Assembly (NCBI GenBank): GCA_033549345.1
Contig: JAWSUT010000016.1
Span: 4,083-68,082 of the forward strand
DNA from: JAWSUT01 sp033549345
GTDB taxonomy: Bacteria; Bacillota; Dethiobacteria; Dethiobacterales; Dethiobacteraceae
Reading direction: 5' to 3'
DNA: 64,000 nt
The notes under the pieces were generated by a model, which ran no database searches, had not been told where the DNA came from, and was given only the letters and a program-made list of their open reading frames with translations. A program made the position numbers and the translations under genes. Of this stretch, positions 1-9,423 are shown piece by piece; positions within the stretch are counted from its first letter, which is position 1, and every line of letters starts with the position of its first letter.

Positions 1-129
1 CCTTTTGGCTTTCCACGATGTCACGGCTCCTTCCCATTTACTCTCATTATAAATGGGAACGTGTGTATGCACAACAGGTTGTGCTAAATTTCTTAGCGTG
101 AGCGTATATTGAAAGCAGGAGGTGTAGGT

Positions 130-384
130 ATGACTGTTCTTATGCTGGTAATTGTTAATATCTTACTTGTAACGGGTATGGTTTTTTTGCCACCTGTCAC
201 CGGCGGCGGGCTTGGCAGCATCGTGGCCCGTGCCTGGCTGGCGTTCGGAGTGTTGATTTTATTAGGGCATTATTATCATTTTCTTGAGGAATCAGACAGA
301 AGAAAAGCCAGGCGCGCGGCTGCGGAATTTAAGGCTCATCGTCGCTTTGTTCGTTCTGTGGAACGTAGCGCAGCACATAAGTAA
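130..384 (+). CDS. small two-helix membrane protein, unknown
   Basis: Predicted protein of 84 residues with two hydrophobic segments (about residues 3-22 and 36-55) and a basic, Arg/Lys-rich tail, so probably a small inner-membrane protein with a cytoplasmic C-terminus. I chose the ATG at 130 because AGGAGGTG lies just upstream; an in-frame TTG at 109 has no ribosome binding site. Its 3' end overlaps the 3' end of the opposite-strand ytrI by about 56 bases, which is unusual but workable for convergent genes. I do not recognise the family. Confidence 0.5.
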   Translation: MTVLMLVIVNILLVTGMVFLPPVTGGGLGSIVARAWLAFGVLILLGHYYHFLEESDRRKARRAAAEFKAHRRFVRSVERSAAHK

Positions 385-790
385 CTGTTTCTGCCAGAAT
401 TACGGTTTTAACCTGCAGCTGGTAGCGTTTTTCTTCCACCTCAATAATTCGCCCGTCAAGCAGGTGAACGACCAGTGAGTGCGGGATTTTTTCCGGCTCT
501 TCACCGATTAAATCATGAGTCAGGCGGGATACTGCTTCCTGCAGCCTGATTTCCACAAAGGAATCACGGTCCTGCTGGGAGAATTCAACCACTACTTCGC
601 GAATCACGAGGGCACGATGGTTTTGCCATTGGTCCTCTAATTTTTTTAGGCGCTCTTCCGTTTCATAAAGCTCTATCTTAAACTTTTCCCGGGTGATATA
701 CAGTTCGTCAATTCTGGCTGCCAGATATAAATTCATACCCGCTGCGCCCAGTATGGCGCCGGCCACTACCAGTGCAATGACTCGCCTCAT
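329..790 (-). CDS. ytrI: YtrI-like sporulation membrane protein
   Basis: Protein of 153 residues with one N-terminal transmembrane helix (residues 4-24), then a charged coiled-coil-like stretch (about 30-60) and a soluble domain. In Bacillus subtilis ytrI and ytrH lie beside dnaE and are needed for efficient sporulation; here the same pair sits divergent from dnaE, which is the main support for the name. The ATG overlaps the ytrH stop in an ATGA arrangement, implying translational coupling. Sequence similarity to YtrI itself is weak by eye, so the assignment is mainly from gene order. Confidence 0.65.
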   Translation of the reverse strand: MRRVIALVVAGAILGAAGMNLYLAARIDELYITREKFKIELYETEERLKKLEDQWQNHRALVIREVVVEFSQQDRDSFVEIRLQEAVSRLTHDLIGEEPEKIPHSLVVHLLDGRIIEVEEKRYQLQVKTVILAETVTYVLRYVPQNEQSDDEP

Positions 791-1116
791 TGCGATTTGC
801 CGCCTGTCAGGTATAATATTAACAGATAACCAGTGTGAGCCCCGATAAAAGCAGAAAGAATCAGTAGGACCTGTTTGGCTACAGCGTTTACCTGCATGCC
901 AAGGAAGCCGGCTTCGATAGCTTTGAGTGTGTCGAATGTACCGCCAAGTGCTGTAACAAGCGCCCAGATTTTTAGTTTGGCAGCCAACTCTACCATACTG
1001 TGTCCGGGAGCATGACCGGTAAATACGGCACCTAATGAACCAATCAGCGTTCCGCCGAGAATCACGCCAAAGGAAATAAAGGCGTTTAGTGTTAAGGTGT
1101 CAAACAGCTTTGCCAT
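787..1116 (-). CDS. ytrH: YtrH-family sporulation protein
   Basis: Protein of 109 residues, close to the roughly 110 of YtrH, with three hydrophobic segments and little else. The YtrH family works in the mother cell during endospore formation. The ATG at 1116 is preferred over a GTG one codon earlier because the GGGGAGGG ribosome binding site is then six bases away. It is first in a two-gene operon with ytrI and divergent from dnaE, the same neighbourhood as in Bacillus. This is one of the better signs that the organism forms spores. Confidence 0.8.
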   Translation of the reverse strand: MAKLFDTLTLNAFISFGVILGGTLIGSLGAVFTGHAPGHSMVELAAKLKIWALVTALGGTFDTLKAIEAGFLGMQVNAVAKQVLLILSAFIGAHTGYLLILYLTGGKSQ

Positions 1117-1236
1117 CACATACCCTCCCCGTATTTATGTGTATGGTAAAAAAGAATCTTTTAGACATCACTACAGAAAAGGAAAATTAGTGAAAAAAAA
1201 AGAATAATGTAGGTAGAACAACAACGAGGTGACGAC

Positions 1237-4200
1237 ATGGGCAACAGTAACTTTGTGCATCTGCACGTGCACACGGAATATTCCCTGCTTGATGGTGCCA
1301 GCAGGGTAAAAGATACGATTGAACGGGCTGCCGGGCTGGGTATGCCCGCTTTGGCCATTACAGATCATGGTGTGATGTACGGCGTAATTGATTTCTATAA
1401 AAAAGCAAAGGCTGCCGGAATCAAGCCGATCATCGGCTGTGAAGTGTATGTGTCACCGCGCAGGCGCATTGACCGTGATCCGCGTCGAGACAGCAAACAG
1501 CACCATCTGGTGCTTCTGGCAAAGGACAAAGAAGGCTATCAAAACCTGATGGAACTTGTCAGCCGTGGTTTCAGTGAAGGCTTTTATTACAAACCGCGCG
1601 TGGACCATGACCTCTTAAAGCAGTATTCCCGGGGGCTAATAGCACTCTCTGCCTGCCTTGCCGGTGAGATCCCCATGGCGCTGCTTGAGGGCCGGGAGGA
1701 AGACGCACGGAACCTTGTTCGTTTTTACCGGGAAACATTTGGCAGCGAAAACTATTTTCTTGAACTCCAGAACCACGGCATTGAAGAACAGAAAACGGTA
1801 AACCCGCATATTATCAACCTGGCGAAGGATACCGGTACACCTTTGATTGTTTCTAATGATTTACATTACACCAACAAAAGTGATGCGCATGCACATGATG
1901 TCCTGCTTTGCATTCAGACAGGGAAGACACTGGATGACGAGAACAGGATGCGCTTTTCCACAGAAGAATTCTATCTTAAATCGGCCGAAGAAATGTCTTC
2001 TCTTTTTCCCGACCTTCCTGAGACGGTGGAAAACACGCTGGAAATAGCCCGGATGTGTAATCTGGATTTTGAGTTTGACAAGACACATTTGCCCCTTTAT
2101 GAAATTCCCCGGGAATTTGATGAGAACAGCTATCTACGCAAAGTATGCCTGCAGGGTGCGAAAGACCGGTATGGCGCTAGTTTGCCGGAGGATGTGGCAA
2201 AACGGCTGGACTATGAACTTGGCGTCATCGCCCAGATGGGCTATGCTTCGTATTTTCTTATTGTCTGGGATTTTGTGCGCTATGCCCATGAAAACGGTAT
2301 ACTGGTGGGCCCCGGGCGGGGGTCTGCTGCAGGCAGCCTTGTTGCATACAGTCTTGGCATTACCAATATTGACCCTTTGAAATACGGCCTGCTTTTTGAG
2401 CGGTTTTTGAATCCTGAACGGGTAACCATGCCTGATATCGATATCGATTTCTGCTATGAAAAACGGGAAAAAGTCATTGAATACGTTGTGGAGAAATACG
2501 GCGAGGAAGCTGTGGCGCAAATTATCACGTTCGGTACGATGGCCGCCAAAGCTGCTATCCGTGATGTGGGCAGGGCGCTGAACTTTCCTTATTCGGACGT
2601 GGATAGGATTGCCAAACTGATACCGATGGAGCTAAATATCTCCATCGCCGATGCATTGGACAAGTCACCGGATTTAAAGGAACTCTACAGTAAAGACCCC
2701 AAAGTACACCAGCTCATTGACCTGAGTATTGCTGTGGAAGGCCTGCCAAGGCATGCTTCCACGCATGCTGCAGGGGTTGTGATTTCCGGAGAGCCGCTTG
2801 TGAGGCATGTTCCGCTGCAGAAATCCGGTGAGGACGGTATGGTAACCCAGTTTCCCATGGGGACGTTGGAAGAGCTGGGACTGTTAAAGATGGATTTCCT
2901 GGGTTTGCGGACACTGACAATAATGGGAGAGGCCGTACGGCTTATTAAAGAATCCACCGGTATTGATGTTGACTTATCCGAGCTTCCCCTGGACGACGAA
3001 ACCACCTACAGTCTGTTATCCCAGGGAGATACCGCAGGCATTTTCCAGCTTGAATCCTCAGGGATGCGCAGTATTCTACGTGAACTCAAACCAAACGTTT
3101 TTGAAGATATCATCGCTGTGGTGGCGCTTTATCGTCCGGGCCCCATGGAACAAATCCCCACCTTTATTCAGAGCAAGCACGGGTATAAGCCCATTCATTA
3201 TCTCCATCCCGACCTGGAACCGATTCTCAAAGAGACGTACGGTGTAATGGTTTATCAGGAGCAAATTATGCAGGTCTCATCTGCCATGGCCGGATTTTCT
3301 CTGGGCGAATCAGACCTGCTGCGACGTGCCATTGGTAAGAAAAAGATTGAGATACTAAATCAGCAGCGGGAAGTTTTTGTTAAGGGCTGTGTTGAAAACG
3401 GTCATACCAAAAAGCTGGCGGACGAGCTTTATGATCTGATTGTAAAGTTTGCTTCCTACGGTTTTAACAAATCACACGCTGCCGCATATGCTCTTGTGGC
3501 TTACCAGACAGCATATCTGAAAGCCAATTTCCCCACTCAGTTCATGGCCGCACAGTTGACCGGCGTAATGGCCACAAGTGATAAAGTGGCGGGCTATATT
3601 GCCGACTGTAAACGAATGGGTATATCCGTGCTGCCGCCGGATATTAACCTCAGCGGTGCCAACTTTACTGTTACAGATGAAAAAATCATTCGCTATGGGT
3701 TGTCTGCAGTAAAAAATGTAGGCCTCGGTGCCATTGAGTCTGTTTTGGCTGCGCGTGCCAACCAGGGAGAGTTTACTTCGCTGCGGGATTTCTGCTCCCG
3801 TGTGGATCTGCGCAGCTGCAATAAGAAAGTTCTGGAAAGCCTGATTAAAAGCGGTGCGTTTGATTGTCTCGGTGCAAACAGAAATCAATTGCTGGCCGTT
3901 TTGGATGAGACAGTGTCAGCCGTACAAACAATGAACAAAGAGCGGCAAAACGGACAAATGTCAATGTTTGAAATTGCCGATGATGATGATGAATGGGTCA
4001 GGCTGCACGACGACCTGCCTGATTTGCCTGAGCCGCCGCCGCGTGAACGTCTGGATATGGAGAAGGATACACTGGGACTGTATATCAGTGGGCACCCTCT
4101 CGAAGAATATGAAGGTGTCCTGCGAAGCTACCCGAGCATTTCTACCGCTGCTAAACTAAAGAACGTGCCCGACAACACGCAGGTGGTTTTGGCAGGGATG

Positions 4201-4665
4201 ATTGGCAGCGTGAAAAATATTATCACCAAAACAGGTAAACCGATGGCTTTTTTCACACTGGAAGACCTGACCGGCTCACTTGAGGTCGTTGTTTTTTCTG
4301 CTATCCATGAAAAGACAAAAGAATTTCTGCACAATGATAATGTTGTCATTGTCCACGGACGAACAGATCATAAAGATGAAGAGGAAGACGTGAAAATTCT
4401 GGCGGAGAATATTCTCCCCCTGCCGCAGGAGGCGCGGGAAGTTTCAATTCGCTGCCGCGAGGACGGATCGCTAAGCCAGCTTCTCTCTCTGAAGGAAATG
4501 CTGGCAGGATTGCGCGGTACACTACCGGTTTATCTTTATTTTCCCGAAGCCGGGAAAAAGGTTCTGCTTGGCCAGGACTTCTGGCTTTTTGACGGGGCAC
4601 CGCAGCTTGAGGAAATCGAAAAACTCTTCGGCGTCGATGCCGTAACAGTTACTCAGGCAGGATAA
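1237..4665 (+). CDS. dnaE: DNA polymerase III alpha subunit (DnaE type)
   Basis: Protein of 1142 residues, the normal size for DnaE. It starts with a PHP domain (HLHVHTEYSLLDGA at the N-terminus), continues into the C-family polymerase core with the catalytic motif PDIDIDF near residue 400, a helix-hairpin-helix region and a C-terminal OB-fold (about 960-1050). It catalyses replicative DNA synthesis in the cytoplasm; in many Firmicutes DnaE works beside a PolC enzyme that is not in this window. The ATG is preceded by GAGGTGACGAC. It starts a same-strand run that continues into pfkA and pyk. Confidence 0.97.
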   Translation: MGNSNFVHLHVHTEYSLLDGASRVKDTIERAAGLGMPALAITDHGVMYGVIDFYKKAKAAGIKPIIGCEVYVSPRRRIDRDPRRDSKQHHLVLLAKDKEGYQNLMELVSRGFSEGFYYKPRVDHDLLKQYSRGLIALSACLAGEIPMALLEGREEDARNLVRFYRETFGSENYFLELQNHGIEEQKTVNPHIINLAKDTGTPLIVSNDLHYTNKSDAHAHDVLLCIQTGKTLDDENRMRFSTEEFYLKSAEEMSSLFPDLPETVENTLEIARMCNLDFEFDKTHLPLYEIPREFDENSYLRKVCLQGAKDRYGASLPEDVAKRLDYELGVIAQMGYASYFLIVWDFVRYAHENGILVGPGRGSAAGSLVAYSLGITNIDPLKYGLLFERFLNPERVTMPDIDIDFCYEKREKVIEYVVEKYGEEAVAQIITFGTMAAKAAIRDVGRALNFPYSDVDRIAKLIPMELNISIADALDKSPDLKELYSKDPKVHQLIDLSIAVEGLPRHASTHAAGVVISGEPLVRHVPLQKSGEDGMVTQFPMGTLEELGLLKMDFLGLRTLTIMGEAVRLIKESTGIDVDLSELPLDDETTYSLLSQGDTAGIFQLESSGMRSILRELKPNVFEDIIAVVALYRPGPMEQIPTFIQSKHGYKPIHYLHPDLEPILKETYGVMVYQEQIMQVSSAMAGFSLGESDLLRRAIGKKKIEILNQQREVFVKGCVENGHTKKLADELYDLIVKFASYGFNKSHAAAYALVAYQTAYLKANFPTQFMAAQLTGVMATSDKVAGYIADCKRMGISVLPPDINLSGANFTVTDEKIIRYGLSAVKNVGLGAIESVLAARANQGEFTSLRDFCSRVDLRSCNKKVLESLIKSGAFDCLGANRNQLLAVLDETVSAVQTMNKERQNGQMSMFEIADDDDEWVRLHDDLPDLPEPPPRERLDMEKDTLGLYISGHPLEEYEGVLRSYPSISTAAKLKNVPDNTQVVLAGMIGSVKNIITKTGKPMAFFTLEDLTGSLEVVVFSAIHEKTKEFLHNDNVVIVHGRTDHKDEEEDVKILAENILPLPQEAREVSIRCREDGSLSQLLSLKEMLAGLRGTLPVYLYFPEAGKKVLLGQDFWLFDGAPQLEEIEKLFGVDAVTVTQAG

Positions 4666-4725
4666 CGAAACCGAAGCGAGGGAAAATTACAGGAGAACGC
4701 AAAACAGTACGCAAGGGAGTTGCCT

Positions 4726-5685
4726 ATGAGAAAAATCGGTGTTTTAACCTCGGGCGGCGATGCACCCGGCATGAATGCTGCGATTCGTGCCGTCGTTCGC
4801 AAAGCAATCTACCATGGCCTGGAAGTGGTTGGCTTTCGCCGGGGATATCACGGATTGATATTTGGCGAATATGATTCAATGCAGCTTGGTTCTGTTGCGG
4901 ATACAATTCACCGCGGCGGTACGATTCTGCTTACAGCCAGGGCTCCTGAGTTTATGGAAGTAGCCGGCAGAGAAAAAGCGCTGCACATTATTCGCCAGAG
5001 CGGCATTGATGCTTTGGTGGTTATTGGTGGTGACGGTTCCTTCCGTGGAGCGATGGCGCTTGAGGAAGCCGGTGTACGCACAGTTGGCGTACCCGGGACA
5101 ATCGATAATGATATTGCCTGTACCGATTACAGCATCGGGTTTGATACGGCTGTAAATAATGTAACGGACGCAATTAACAAAGTCAGGGACACAGCCACAT
5201 CACACGAAAGAGTATATGTCATAGAAGTTATGGGCAGGACCACCGGACATATAGCCCTGGCCTCAGGACTTGCCGGCGGTGCAGAATCCATTCTTGTGCC
5301 GGAAGTCCCTTACCGGCTTGAAGAAGTTTGTGAACGTTTACGCCGGGGAGTCAAACGCGGTAAACTGCACAGCATTATTCTGGTGGCCGAAGGTGCCGGA
5401 AGCGCTCTGGACATCGGTGACAGAATAATAAAACTGACAAACATGGATGTACGGGTGACAATTTTAGGCCATCTCCAACGCGGTGGCACACCCACCGCTT
5501 TCGACAGAATGCTGGCCAGCCGCCTGGGGGCAGCCGCTGTGGACCGGTTACTTGCCGGCTGTCACGGCCAGATGATTGGTTTTGCTTCAGGTGAGGTCCA
5601 AGCCACAGCATTTGAGGAAGCTCTGGCAAACGAAAAACCTTTTAATGAAGAGCTTTACAGGCTGGCAACCATCTTGGCCATTTAG
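4726..5685 (+). CDS. pfkA: ATP-dependent 6-phosphofructokinase
   Basis: Protein of 319 residues, the classic bacterial PfkA length. It phosphorylates fructose 6-phosphate in glycolysis. Visible motifs are the N-terminal glycine loop LTSGGDAPGMN, GGDGSFRGA at 101-109 (the glycine after GGDG favours ATP over pyrophosphate) and TIDNDI with catalytic Asp127. The ATG at 4726 follows AAGGGAG; an upstream TTG in frame at 4720 is too close to that site. It lies 30 bases before pyk, the usual Firmicutes pfkA-pyk pair. Confidence 0.97.
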   Translation: MRKIGVLTSGGDAPGMNAAIRAVVRKAIYHGLEVVGFRRGYHGLIFGEYDSMQLGSVADTIHRGGTILLTARAPEFMEVAGREKALHIIRQSGIDALVVIGGDGSFRGAMALEEAGVRTVGVPGTIDNDIACTDYSIGFDTAVNNVTDAINKVRDTATSHERVYVIEVMGRTTGHIALASGLAGGAESILVPEVPYRLEEVCERLRRGVKRGKLHSIILVAEGAGSALDIGDRIIKLTNMDVRVTILGHLQRGGTPTAFDRMLASRLGAAAVDRLLAGCHGQMIGFASGEVQATAFEEALANEKPFNEELYRLATILAI

Positions 5686-5715
5686 TCAGAAGCCTGTTAC
5701 CGTAAGGAGGATACC

Positions 5716-7464
5716 ATGCGTAGAACGAAAATTGTCTGTACACTCGGTCCTGCCAGCAGCAGTGTTCCGATTCTTAAAAGCCTGATATCAGCCGGAATGA
5801 ATGTGGCCCGGTTGAACTTTTCCCACGGCACACATGCAGAGCATGCCAAGACAATTGCTGCGGTGCGTCAGGCGGACAGAGAACAGAAGGGTAATCTGGC
5901 GCTGCTTTTGGACACGAAGGGTCCGGAAATTCGCATTGGCACCTTTGCCGATGGCGCTGTGAAACTGCAGGAAGGGCAGGATTTTGCATTAACCACTGAA
6001 CAGGTGGCAGGAGACGGGCATAGAGTCAGTGTAAACTATCCCGGTATTATCGGCGATGTTAAACCGGGGATGAAAATACTTCTGGATGACGGACTGATTA
6101 TCTTAGAGGTAGTGGGTATGACAGCCACTGATGTGCAGTGTCGTGTACTGACCGGCGGTGAGCTTTCCAACCGTAAAGGTGTCAATATTCCAGGAGCAAA
6201 GCTTGCCTTGCCCGCTATCTCCGAAAAAGACAGGGAAGACATTATTTTTGCCGTTAGAAATGACCTGGACTTTATTGCCGCATCTTTTGTCCGTAAAGCT
6301 GATGATGTTTTGGCTATTCGGGCCATCCTGGAAGAGCACCATTCCCGTATCCAGATTATTGCTAAGATTGAAAATCAGGAAGGTGTGGAGAATATTGATA
6401 AAATTCTCGCTGCCGCCGACGGTATTATGGTGGCACGGGGAGATTTGGGTGTGGAGATTCCGGCTGAAGACGTGCCGCTTGCTCAGAAAATGATTATCTC
6501 CAAATGCAATGTTGCCGGTAAACCGGTTATTACAGCCACGCAGATGCTGGACTCTATGATTCGCAATCCAAGGCCGACCCGGGCGGAGGCCAGTGATGTG
6601 GCCAATGCTATTTTTGATGGAACGGACGCGGTTATGCTTTCCGGTGAGACGGCAGTGGGTAAATATCCGCTGGAAACAGTACAGACGATGGCCAGAATTG
6701 CCGAGAGAGCGGAAACAGGCCTGCATTATGCCAAAATCCTGGAGAGCTTTGACCCGCCCAAGGAAAGGAGTGTTACCGACGCCATTGCCTTTGCCACATG
6801 CCACGCAGCGCAGGAATTGGGTGCAGCAGCAATTATCACGGCCACCCAGTCCGGTTCCACTGCCAGGAATGTATCAAAATATAAACCAAAGGCACGCATC
6901 ATTGCCGTGACGCCGCGCAGACAGGTAGCACGCTTTCTGGCGCTGACATGGGGTGTCTGTCCCGTGCTCTGCAGGCCTGCAGAAAATACCGATGAAATGT
7001 TTTCGGCAGCCATTGAAGCGTCCGTTAAAAGCGGCTATGTCAGTAATGGCGACCTGGTGCTGATCACAGCCGGGGTGCCTGTCGGCGTCAGCGGCTCCAC
7101 AAATCTACTCCGTGTGCATACAGTGGGAGAAATTCTTCTTCAGGGTACGGGCCTTGGTAAAAAACCAGTGTCAGGTGAAGTACGGGTTGCCAGGACCGGT
7201 ATGGAAGCAGCACAGCTCAAACGGGGAGAGATCCTGGTGACCCCGGCGACAGACAGCACGTTTATTCCTTATCTGGAAAACGCTGCCGGACTGGTGGTGG
7301 AAGAAGGCGGACTCACATCCCATGCTGCTGTGGTGGCTCTTCATATGGGATTGCCTGTGATTGTGGGTGTAGAAGGCGCTTTGGCGCGTTTGTCAAACGG
7401 TGAACTGATTACGCTTGACACGGTACGGGGACTCATTTACCGGGGTAGGGCGACAATATTTTAG
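5716..7464 (+). CDS. pyk: pyruvate kinase with C-terminal PEP-utiliser domain
   Basis: Protein of 582 residues. Residues 1-470 are the pyruvate kinase fold, with the active-site segment IIAKIENQEGVENID and the metal/substrate motif ATQMLDSM. The last 100 residues form an extra phosphohistidine-type swivelling domain with the signature GGLTSHAAVVAL, as in Bacillus and Geobacillus enzymes. It makes pyruvate and ATP from PEP and ADP. A strong AAGGAGG precedes the ATG. Co-transcribed with pfkA. Confidence 0.97.
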   Translation: MRRTKIVCTLGPASSSVPILKSLISAGMNVARLNFSHGTHAEHAKTIAAVRQADREQKGNLALLLDTKGPEIRIGTFADGAVKLQEGQDFALTTEQVAGDGHRVSVNYPGIIGDVKPGMKILLDDGLIILEVVGMTATDVQCRVLTGGELSNRKGVNIPGAKLALPAISEKDREDIIFAVRNDLDFIAASFVRKADDVLAIRAILEEHHSRIQIIAKIENQEGVENIDKILAAADGIMVARGDLGVEIPAEDVPLAQKMIISKCNVAGKPVITATQMLDSMIRNPRPTRAEASDVANAIFDGTDAVMLSGETAVGKYPLETVQTMARIAERAETGLHYAKILESFDPPKERSVTDAIAFATCHAAQELGAAAIITATQSGSTARNVSKYKPKARIIAVTPRRQVARFLALTWGVCPVLCRPAENTDEMFSAAIEASVKSGYVSNGDLVLITAGVPVGVSGSTNLLRVHTVGEILLQGTGLGKKPVSGEVRVARTGMEAAQLKRGEILVTPATDSTFIPYLENAAGLVVEEGGLTSHAAVVALHMGLPVIVGVEGALARLSNGELITLDTVRGLIYRGRATIF

Positions 7465-7475
7465 GAGTGATGGGG

Positions 7476-7904
7476 ATGAAGACCGGGGAAACTATGATTC
7501 GCGTGCGCTATGCTGAAACCGACCAGATGAATGTTGTCTATTATGCAAATTATTTCATCTGGCTGGAAGCCGGGCGGACAGAATATTTTCGTGATATGGG
7601 CATGCCCTACAGCGAAGTGGAGAAAAACGATATACTGCTTCCGGTGACCAAAGCGTTTTGTCAATACAAGGCACCAGCCCGTTATGACGACCTTGTCCGC
7701 GTAGTGACCAGTATTGCGTCACTTCAGGATGTGCGCATCCTGTTTAAGTATGAAATTTTCCGCAGTGAAAACGGAGAGCTTTTGGCTAATGCGGAAACAG
7801 AGCATGCATTCGTTAACCGGCAGGGCAGGCCTGTCGTCCTGAAAAAACACAACCCGTTCCTCTGGAAACGTTTATTGGAGGCAGCGGGAGAACATGCGGA
7901 GTAG
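7476..7904 (+). CDS. acyl-CoA thioesterase, hotdog fold (YbgC/4HBT family)
   Basis: Protein of 142 residues with the family motif YAETDQMNVVYYANYF near the N-terminus, where the Asp is the catalytic residue of 4-hydroxybenzoyl-CoA-thioesterase-like enzymes. It should hydrolyse short acyl-CoA or aryl-CoA thioesters in the cytoplasm; the substrate cannot be read from sequence. I chose the third of three clustered starts (GTG 7467, ATG 7470, ATG 7476) for best spacing to TAGGAG. It follows pyk by 11 bases and precedes fxsA by 5, so it is in the same transcription unit. Confidence 0.85.
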   Translation: MKTGETMIRVRYAETDQMNVVYYANYFIWLEAGRTEYFRDMGMPYSEVEKNDILLPVTKAFCQYKAPARYDDLVRVVTSIASLQDVRILFKYEIFRSENGELLANAETEHAFVNRQGRPVVLKKHNPFLWKRLLEAAGEHAE

Positions 7905-7909
7905 ATGCT

Positions 7910-8302
7910 ATGTTTGTTAAATTGCTGCTGCTTTTTACACTGGGCCCGTTAGTGGAACTGTATCTGCTCATTGAACTGGGCCGGCGGATTGGTCCTTTGC
8001 CCACAATTGCCATTGTACTGACCACTGGATTTTTCGGAGTTTTTCTCTCCCGGGCCCAGGGATTCCTTGTCCTGCGGCGAATTGCCGAGAATCTGCGCTG
8101 CGGGGAGATGCCGGCCGATGAACTGCTAAACGGCGTAATGGTCCTGATTGGCGCCGCATTCCTTTTAACCCCCGGCCTGATTTCTGATACCGCCGGTTTT
8201 TTGCTGTTAATTCCAGCTACCCGGCAGCATTTTAAGCGGTTTCTTCTCAGCAAACTGAAAAAAGCGATGGCTGACGGGACACTGCGAATCTACAGACGAT
8301 AG
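7910..8302 (+). CDS. fxsA: FxsA-family membrane protein
   Basis: Protein of 130 residues with the typical FxsA pattern: an N-terminal helix, a second helix, a short cytoplasmic loop (SRAQGFLVLRRI), a third hydrophobic segment ending in LLTPGLISDTAGFLLL and a basic tail. FxsA was named in E. coli for relieving phage T7 exclusion by the F plasmid; its normal role is unknown. It starts five bases after the thioesterase and precedes the deacetylase gene by 11 bases. Confidence 0.88.
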   Translation: MFVKLLLLFTLGPLVELYLLIELGRRIGPLPTIAIVLTTGFFGVFLSRAQGFLVLRRIAENLRCGEMPADELLNGVMVLIGAAFLLTPGLISDTAGFLLLIPATRQHFKRFLLSKLKKAMADGTLRIYRR

Positions 8303-8313
8303 AAAAGGAGGAC

Positions 8314-9360
8314 ATGAACTTGAAGGAAAACACAAGAATCGGGATTGTCTATCATCCTGATTTTTTTATCCATACCAAGGACTCCCACCCGGAGAAAAAG
8401 GAACGGCTGCAGGCAATCCTCTCTCTCTTAAAACAGGAGAATCTCTTTAGCCGTCTGCAGCAGCTTGCCCCTGCTCCTGCCTCCGTCGGGGACGTGGCCA
8501 GAGTTCACACGCGGCAGCATATTGAATTTATCCGCACTCTGTGTGAGCAGCATAAAGGATACCTGGATATAGATACATACCTTACACCGCAATCATATGA
8601 CGTGGCACTCCTGTCAGCGGGTGCCGCGCTGGCAGCTATGCGTTCCGTCATGAATGGAAAACTTGATATTTGTTTTGCCCTGGGGCGCCCGCCCGGCCAC
8701 CATGCTGAGCCCCATAAAGGAATGGGATTTTGCCTGTTTAACAACGGAGCGATTGCCGCCAAAGCCGCACAGGAGGAATTCGGGCTCTCGCGGATTCTCT
8801 ACATTGACTGGGATGTCCACCACGGCAACGGCACACAGAAAGCGTTCTACCATGACCCGGGCCTTTTATTTGCTTCTGTACATCAAAGCCCAGCCTTTCC
8901 GGGAACCGGGCCCCTGCACGAAACCGGTGCCGGCGAAGGTGAGGGATACAATGTGAATATCCCTCTGCCGCCCGGCTGCGGTGACAGGGAGTATGCCCGT
9001 GTCTTCCGTGAAGTAATCAGACCCCTTGCCGACCGCTATAAACCCGAACTGATTCTGGTCTCAGCCGGCCAGGATACTTACCATGACGACCCGTTGGCCG
9101 GCATGCGCGTCAGTTTTGACGGATTTGCCGATATGGCGCGCCAGGTGCGTGATCTGGCCAAAGATCATTGTGACGGCAAGGTTGTCCTCTTCCTTGAGGG
9201 AGGATACCATTTACGGGGCCAGGCAGAAGCGGTGGTAACGATCCTTTCCGAAATGGGAGAATGGGGCCGACCGGTCAGAAATGAGCCGTCTGAGTCGGAC
9301 CCGCTCTACGATGACCCGGACAGGGTTATTGAGGAAGTCATCAGGATGCATAAGCTATAA
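8314..9360 (+). CDS. histone-deacetylase-like amidohydrolase (AcuC/HDAC family)
   Basis: Protein of 348 residues of the zinc-dependent class that includes AcuC and acetylpolyamine amidohydrolase. The catalytic and zinc-binding signatures RPPGHHA, DWDVHHGNGTQ and a later GQDTYHDDPL are all present, so an active enzyme is likely. Family members remove acetyl groups from acetyl-CoA synthetase lysines, acetylpolyamines or similar substrates; which one cannot be told here. No acetyl-CoA synthetase gene is adjacent, although an AcuB-like CBS protein lies 9 kb away. The ATG has AAAGGAGG upstream. Confidence 0.9.
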   Translation: MNLKENTRIGIVYHPDFFIHTKDSHPEKKERLQAILSLLKQENLFSRLQQLAPAPASVGDVARVHTRQHIEFIRTLCEQHKGYLDIDTYLTPQSYDVALLSAGAALAAMRSVMNGKLDICFALGRPPGHHAEPHKGMGFCLFNNGAIAAKAAQEEFGLSRILYIDWDVHHGNGTQKAFYHDPGLLFASVHQSPAFPGTGPLHETGAGEGEGYNVNIPLPPGCGDREYARVFREVIRPLADRYKPELILVSAGQDTYHDDPLAGMRVSFDGFADMARQVRDLAKDHCDGKVVLFLEGGYHLRGQAEAVVTILSEMGEWGRPVRNEPSESDPLYDDPDRVIEEVIRMHKL

Positions 9361-9372
9361 TCAGCTGTAATT

Positions 9373-9420
9373 AAAAAAGGAGTGTTAAAATCGCTACTGC
9401 GATTTTAACACTCCTTTTTT
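9373..9420. terminator. bidirectional rho-independent terminator
   Basis: Perfect 22-bp stem with a TACT loop, flanked by A-run and T-run on either side. It serves both the plus-strand pfkA-deacetylase unit and the minus-strand DUF1015 gene. Confidence 0.95.
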
Positions 9421-9423
9421 AAC

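Noticed and set aside
6103..6804. 233-codon minus-strand frame opposite pyk
   Set aside because: Antisense shadow of the conserved pyruvate kinase catalytic domain, with no domain of its own.
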